Assembly (NCBI GenBank): GCA_005405945.1
Contig: BJHW01000001.1
Coordinates: 8,308,001-8,372,000, forward strand
DNA length: 64,000 nucleotides
Direction: 5' to 3'
Origin: Streptomyces violaceusniger
Lineage (GTDB): Bacteria; Actinomycetota; Actinomycetes; Streptomycetales; Streptomycetaceae
In this document: piece after piece, positions 51,571 to 64,000 of the stretch
Layout of the letters: each line of letters opens with the position of its first letter
Position numbering within the stretch: the first letter of the stretch is position 1
The notes under the pieces: model-generated
What the model was told of the DNA's origin: nothing
Databases searched by the model: none
The model's input: only the letters and a program-made list of their open reading frames with translations
Made by a program: the position numbers and the translations under genes

Positions 51571-52803
51571 GTGACCGGGAACGGGGATGTGGAGGAGTTC
51601 GCGGAGCTGCTGCGCGAGCTCAAGGGGAGGGCGAACCGCAGCTACGCGGCGCTGGCGGCGCGCAGCGGAGTGAGCGCGTCGGCGCTCCACCGCTATTGCT
51701 CGGGGGCGGGCGTGCCCGGCGACTACGAGGTGCTCGCTCGGTTCGGCAAGGTGTGCGGGGCCGACGCCGAGGAGCTGCTGGAGCTGCATCGGAGGTGGGT
51801 ACTGGCGGATGCGGAGCGCAAGCGGGCCGTTTCGCGGGCGCCGGCCGCGGTGTCGGCGGGGCGCGCTGGGGCCGCCGGGGCGGTCGTCTCACGCGTCGAG
51901 ACGGCGGGTGGGTCGGATGCCGAGACGGGGGCGGAGTCGGGGCCAGAGCTTGGACCCGAGCCGGAGCTGGAGCCCGGGTCCGAGCCGGAGCCGGATTCTG
52001 GGCCGGAGTCCCTGCGTGCTGCTCCGGCCCCGGTCCCTGCCCCGGAGCCGCTGCGTGCTGCTCCAGTCCCGGGCCCGGAGCCCGGGTCTGCCGCGTCGCC
52101 GCCGCGTCGTCGGCCACTGCTCGCCGTACTCGCCCTGGCCGTGTTCGCCGTCGCCGGGGTGGCGGCCGCGCTGTGGGGGAAGGCGCTGACGTCGTCGGGC
52201 GGGCCGGACGGGTCGGGCGGGTCCTCGGACGGCCGGCTGCTGCTGTCCTCCCGCTGCCCGGTCGTGGTGAGCATGGGGCAGGCGGACACGTGTGTGCACG
52301 AGGTCCAGTCGCTGCTCGCCCGCGCGGGCGGCAGGCTCGACGTCGACGGGGCGTTCGGACCGGTCACCCAGATGCGTGTCGTGGTGTTCCAGCTCCGCAG
52401 CGGGCTGACGCCCAACGGATCGGTGGACGAGGGGACCAAGCGGGCGCTGTACGAGAGCGAGGGCAAGCCGCTCGACACCTGGACACCGGACCGGGTCGCC
52501 CGGCGCATCCGCGAGGTCTTCACCGAGGACCCCGAGCGCGCGGTCGGCATCGCGGACTGCGCCTCGTACCTCGATCCCCTCTATACCCTGCCCAACTCCA
52601 ACGCCACCCGGAACTGGGGCGTCTTCCAGCTGTACGACGGCACGCTGCGCAAGCTGGGCGGCACCCGGGAGCAGGCGCTGGACCCGGACTGGAACATCCG
52701 GGCGGCCCATCGGCTGTGGGCGCTCACCAAAGACTTCAGCGCCTGGAAAGCCTGCGACCGCGCCTACCGCGCCGGGGAAACCAGGGCTGCCAAGGGGAGC
52801 TGA
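51571..52803 (+). CDS. Membrane-anchored HTH protein with peptidoglycan-binding and lysozyme-like domains
   Basis: 410 residues from the GTG at 51571. Residues about 20-60 are a XRE-like HTH (SYAALAARSGVSASALHRYCSG); 120-172 are Pro/Glu-rich spacer; 181-203 a single membrane helix (RPLLAVLALAVFAVAGVAAALWG). Outside, 237-295 form a PG_binding_1 repeat (CVHEVQSLLARAGGRLDVDGAFGP, LTPNGSVDEGTKRAL) and 305-405 a lysozyme/transglycosylase-like region (DCASYLDPLYTL, NWGVFQLYDGTLRKLGG, NIRAAHRLWALT). The architecture suggests a cell-wall sensor or hydrolase with a cytoplasmic DNA- or protein-binding end. It may be cotranscribed with the next gene. Confidence 0.78.
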   Translation: MTGNGDVEEFAELLRELKGRANRSYAALAARSGVSASALHRYCSGAGVPGDYEVLARFGKVCGADAEELLELHRRWVLADAERKRAVSRAPAAVSAGRAGAAGAVVSRVETAGGSDAETGAESGPELGPEPELEPGSEPEPDSGPESLRAAPAPVPAPEPLRAAPVPGPEPGSAASPPRRRPLLAVLALAVFAVAGVAAALWGKALTSSGGPDGSGGSSDGRLLLSSRCPVVVSMGQADTCVHEVQSLLARAGGRLDVDGAFGPVTQMRVVVFQLRSGLTPNGSVDEGTKRALYESEGKPLDTWTPDRVARRIREVFTEDPERAVGIADCASYLDPLYTLPNSNATRNWGVFQLYDGTLRKLGGTREQALDPDWNIRAAHRLWALTKDFSAWKACDRAYRAGETRAAKGS

Positions 52804-52984
52804 TCGCCGCCCGGCATCCCACCGGCCGTCCCAGCCCCCGCCGTCCCCGCAGCTCACAGGGGGTTTCCGATCCCGCTGTCCCGATTTCCCCGGTGAGCCG
52901 CGCGTCCGACCCGAAGGGCTGGGATCGTGCTGCCGCCGTCCTTGACGGTCCACGGATCCGCAGACGAAGGAGACGAAGACGACC

Positions 52985-53536
52985 ATGGCTGTGACCAGCA
53001 CCCGGATCAGACTCGGCGCCCTGCTCGGCGGCGCGGTTCTCGCCACCACCGTTCTCACCGCCCAGAGCGCGGTGGCCGCCCCCAGCGCCCCGGTGGGCGC
53101 CCAGGCGCCCTCCGCCGCCGCGGTGACCAAGCTCAGCCACTCCGACGCGGCGAACCGGCTGCGCGGCGCCGGGATCTCCTGGACCTCCAGCGGGGGCTGC
53201 TCGGACCGCAACAACCCCACCTGTACCTCGTTCGAGCAGATCAACCTGACCACCGTGCAGGGTGCCATCACCCTGAAGGGGGCCACCGGCTGTGCCCTCA
53301 CCATCACCGGCGGCACGGAGACCGGGCACGCCTCCGGTACGTACAGCCACTGGAACGGCTACAAGCTGGACTTCAGCCCCACCAGCTGCCTCAGCAACTA
53401 CATCACCGGCACCTTCACCAACATCGGCCCGCGCCCCGGTGACGGCGCCCAGCAGTACAAGTCCGGCTCGGGCAACATCTACGCCCGTGAGAGCAACCAC
53501 TGGGACGTGACCTACTACAACTGCGGAGGCTGCTGA
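52985..53536 (+). CDS. Secreted LAS/M15-like protein
   Basis: 183 residues from the ATG at 52985 with GAAGGAG-like upstream purines. A signal peptide ends SAVAAPSA. The conserved part, SHSDAANRLRGAGISWTSSGGC then CTITGG-like LTITGGTETGHASGTYSHWNGYKLDF and SNHWDVTYYNC, recalls LAS (M15) metallopeptidases, in which S-H-x6-D and H-W-D/E supply zinc ligands: here His122, Asp129, His172. Four or more cysteines suggest disulfides. Homologues occur widely in Streptomyces as uncharacterised secreted proteins. A cell-wall peptidase role is my inference and fits its neighbour's peptidoglycan-binding domain. Confidence 0.62.
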   Translation: MAVTSTRIRLGALLGGAVLATTVLTAQSAVAAPSAPVGAQAPSAAAVTKLSHSDAANRLRGAGISWTSSGGCSDRNNPTCTSFEQINLTTVQGAITLKGATGCALTITGGTETGHASGTYSHWNGYKLDFSPTSCLSNYITGTFTNIGPRPGDGAQQYKSGSGNIYARESNHWDVTYYNCGGC

Positions 53537-53718
53537 CCCGCGGCCTCGACCCTCCCACCGACCGTCCGGACGGCTGCAACGCGGCGCAACCTTTGCGCAT
53601 GGCTGTATCCGGCACGGACAGTGGGCCCGGCGGGCGGAGGGTGTGCCGAGTCGGCGCGGCATCCCCTCCGCCAATGCCTGCGCGGCGACCTTTTGCCTCG
53701 ATTCGGCCTGGTCACCGG

Positions 53719-55146
53719 ATGAGCGGCGGTGAAGACCCCCGATACGGTGAGAAGGTGCAGCCAGCAGAAGAAACATCGAAGCCGTCCGGCCGGCTCCGCA
53801 AGGCCCGCGCCCTGTACCGCAATGTGTCCAAGCGCAGGATGGTCTGGCTGCTGCTGAAGGACACGATCAATTCCTGTATGGAGTACCGGGTCACCGGGCT
53901 GGCCGCCGAAGCGGCCTTCTTCACCCTGCTGTCGCTGCCCCCGCTGCTGCTCGCCCTGATCGGGCTGCTCGGCTACTTCGACGCCTGGACCAGCACCGAC
54001 ACGGTGGCCACCATCCGGCAGAACATCCTCGACGCCTCCGCGACCGTGCTGTCCGACCGGGGCGTCAAGGAGATCGCCCGGCCGCTGCTGGACGATGTGA
54101 TCAAGGGCGGGCGCCCCGATGTGATCTCGCTGGGCTTCGCCATCGCCCTGTGGTCCGGCTCCCGCGCGGTGAACGTGTTCGTGGACACCATCACCATCAT
54201 GTACGGGCTGGAGGGGAAGCGCGGCATCGTCAGGACCCGCCTGCTGTCCTTCCTGCTCTATCTGGTGGCGCTCCTGGTCGGGGCGGTGGCGCTGCCGCTG
54301 ATGGTGATCGGTCCTGAGGCGGTGGTGGACCTGCTGCCGTCCAGCGGGGATCTCGTACCGGTCCTCTACTGGCCGGTGGTGATCCTGCTGTCCATCGCCT
54401 TCCTCACCACGCTCTACCACGTGTCCGTGCCGGTGCGCTCGCCGTGGCCGGAGGACATCCCGGGGGCGCTGGTGGCCCTCGCGATGTGGGTGCTGGGCAG
54501 CTTCCTGCTGCGGATCTACCTGGTGCACACGGTCGAGGGCCCGACGATCTACGGCTCGCTCGCCGCACCCGTGGCGGTGCTGCTGTGGATCGGGGTGTCC
54601 GCCTTCGCGGTGCTGGTCGGGGCGGCGGTCAACGCCGCGATCGACCGGGTCTGGCCCTCGGTGGCCACGGCCGCCGGGCGCGCGGAGCGCGCCGCCCGGG
54701 CCCGGGAGGAGACGGCCCGGTTGCGGGCGAAGGAGCAGCGCACGGCGGACGACGGCGCGGCGGAGATCAGCCCGCCGTCGGAGTTCCCCGAGCGCTGGGC
54801 CCAGTTCCTGCCGCACGGCGACATACGCTCCCGGCTGCACACGAAGCGCGAGGCGGGCGAGAAGCCGGGGGAGAAGGCCGCCGGGAGGGCCGGGAAGGTC
54901 GGGAGGCCCGCCGGTCAGCCCGCCGAAGAGCCCGCCGAACAGCGCACGGGGAAGGCGCGGCCCACGGGGACACAGCCGTCGGGGAAGGCGACCGGCGAGC
55001 CCCGGACACCCCGGCAGGCGCCGAGGCGTCCGGAGGTACGGTCCGCGGCGGACGGCGCGGGCGGCGCCACGGACAGCACCGCCGCCCAGGACGACGCCAC
55101 GGTCAGGGGCGACACCGCGGCGGACGACGATCACCCGGTGCGCTGA
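53719..55146 (+). CDS. YihY/virulence factor BrkB family membrane protein
   Basis: 475 residues from the ATG at 53719, or 463 from the GTG at 53755 (VQPAEETSKPSGRLRKARALY), which suits homologues better. Six or so membrane segments follow: GLAAEAAFFTLLSLPPLLLALIGLLG, LLSFLLYLVALLVGAVALPLMVIG, VLYWPVVILLSIAFLTTLYH, ALVALAMWVLGSFLLRIYL and VLLWIGVSAFAVLVGAAVNA in shortened form. The VxPxRxPWPED-like loop (VPVRSPWPEDIPGA) is diagnostic. The last 150 residues are a Lys/Arg/Pro/Ala-rich cytoplasmic tail with KPGEK/AGQPAEE repeats. The molecular function of the family is unknown. It converges on the PKS gene. Confidence 0.88.
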   Translation: MSGGEDPRYGEKVQPAEETSKPSGRLRKARALYRNVSKRRMVWLLLKDTINSCMEYRVTGLAAEAAFFTLLSLPPLLLALIGLLGYFDAWTSTDTVATIRQNILDASATVLSDRGVKEIARPLLDDVIKGGRPDVISLGFAIALWSGSRAVNVFVDTITIMYGLEGKRGIVRTRLLSFLLYLVALLVGAVALPLMVIGPEAVVDLLPSSGDLVPVLYWPVVILLSIAFLTTLYHVSVPVRSPWPEDIPGALVALAMWVLGSFLLRIYLVHTVEGPTIYGSLAAPVAVLLWIGVSAFAVLVGAAVNAAIDRVWPSVATAAGRAERAARAREETARLRAKEQRTADDGAAEISPPSEFPERWAQFLPHGDIRSRLHTKREAGEKPGEKAAGRAGKVGRPAGQPAEEPAEQRTGKARPTGTQPSGKATGEPRTPRQAPRRPEVRSAADGAGGATDSTAAQDDATVRGDTAADDDHPVR

Positions 55147-55175
55147 CCGCGCCGCGCCCTACCCCACAGGGGTGA

Positions 55176-55196
55176 ACCGCACCGGCGGCGTGCGGT
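55176..55196. terminator. Stem-loop between the BrkB-family gene and the PKS gene
   Basis: Inverted arms ACCGCAC (55176-55182) and GTGCGGT (55190-55196) with a 7-base loop; a smaller ACCCC/GGGGT hairpin is next to it (55161-55173). Located between convergent stops at 55146 and 55221. Confidence 0.55.
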
Positions 55197-55220
55197 GCGG
55201 GCTGGGACGGATGCGGTCGG

Positions 55221-64000
<8,780 letters not shown>

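Overview
The window is high-GC actinobacterial chromosome, almost certainly from a Streptomyces. Codons are strongly GC-biased in the third position. Families largely confined to that genus are present: SAV2148-type HEPN protein, Scr1-type regulator with DUF397 partner, AMIN-like secreted protein, the cysteine-attenuator leader peptide in front of a sulfite reductase operon, and a type I modular PKS. No rRNA, tRNA or CRISPR array was seen.

Layout. 1-10217: trehalose-from-glycogen genes treZ, treY and treX/glgX, all leftward, interspersed with a GNAT acetyltransferase, a secreted AMIN-like protein and a cellulose-active LPMO behind a perfect CebR box. 10450-12669: a copper amine oxidase split over two genes. 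12758-18235: SAV2148 protein, ABC ATPase, FCD/GntR regulator with a 22-bp palindrome, DEDDh exonuclease, TIGR03086 protein, phosphotransferase. 18487-21655: a sugar ABC transporter operon. 21858-23782: CDP-alcohol phosphotransferase overlapped antisense by an Erm-type rRNA methyltransferase. 24368-30678: MMPL transporter, subtilisin-like protease, Uma2 nuclease-fold protein, NAGPA-type secreted protein. 30855-34561: STM4015 LRR protein, a six-repeat wHTH-like protein, and an Scr1/DUF397 locus. 34615-38667: a Septu-like (PtuAB) defence pair ended by an IS element and a MITE, then gene fragments. 38742-40834: PPOX-type flavoprotein, alpha/beta hydrolase and divergent TetR. 40940-50873: one leftward sulfur block, leader - sir - zinc ribbon - cysH - cysC - cysD - cysN - ssuA - ssuB - ssuC - cbiX/sirB. 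50966-55146: GNAT, a membrane-anchored HTH/peptidoglycan-binding protein, a secreted LAS/M15-like protein, and a YihY/BrkB protein. 55221-64000: the 3' end of a modular PKS with the releasing thioesterase; its start lies beyond the right edge.

Functional links. TreX debranches glycogen, TreY isomerises the chain end and TreZ releases trehalose. The sulfur block covers sulfate activation (CysDNC), reduction (CysH, Sir), siroheme iron insertion (CbiX/SirB) and sulfonate import (SsuABC). The PKS portion encodes a fully reducing module and a last methylmalonyl-specific module with DH but no KR.

Quality caution. At least eleven frame breaks in conserved genes are each explained by one base lost or gained, nearly always in a G or C run (for example 11870, 12782, 14347, 14496, 15350, 25079, 28739, 38851, 38939, 41031, 43268). 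They most likely reflect consensus errors rather than mass pseudogenisation; those genes are annotated as whole genes with the break noted.
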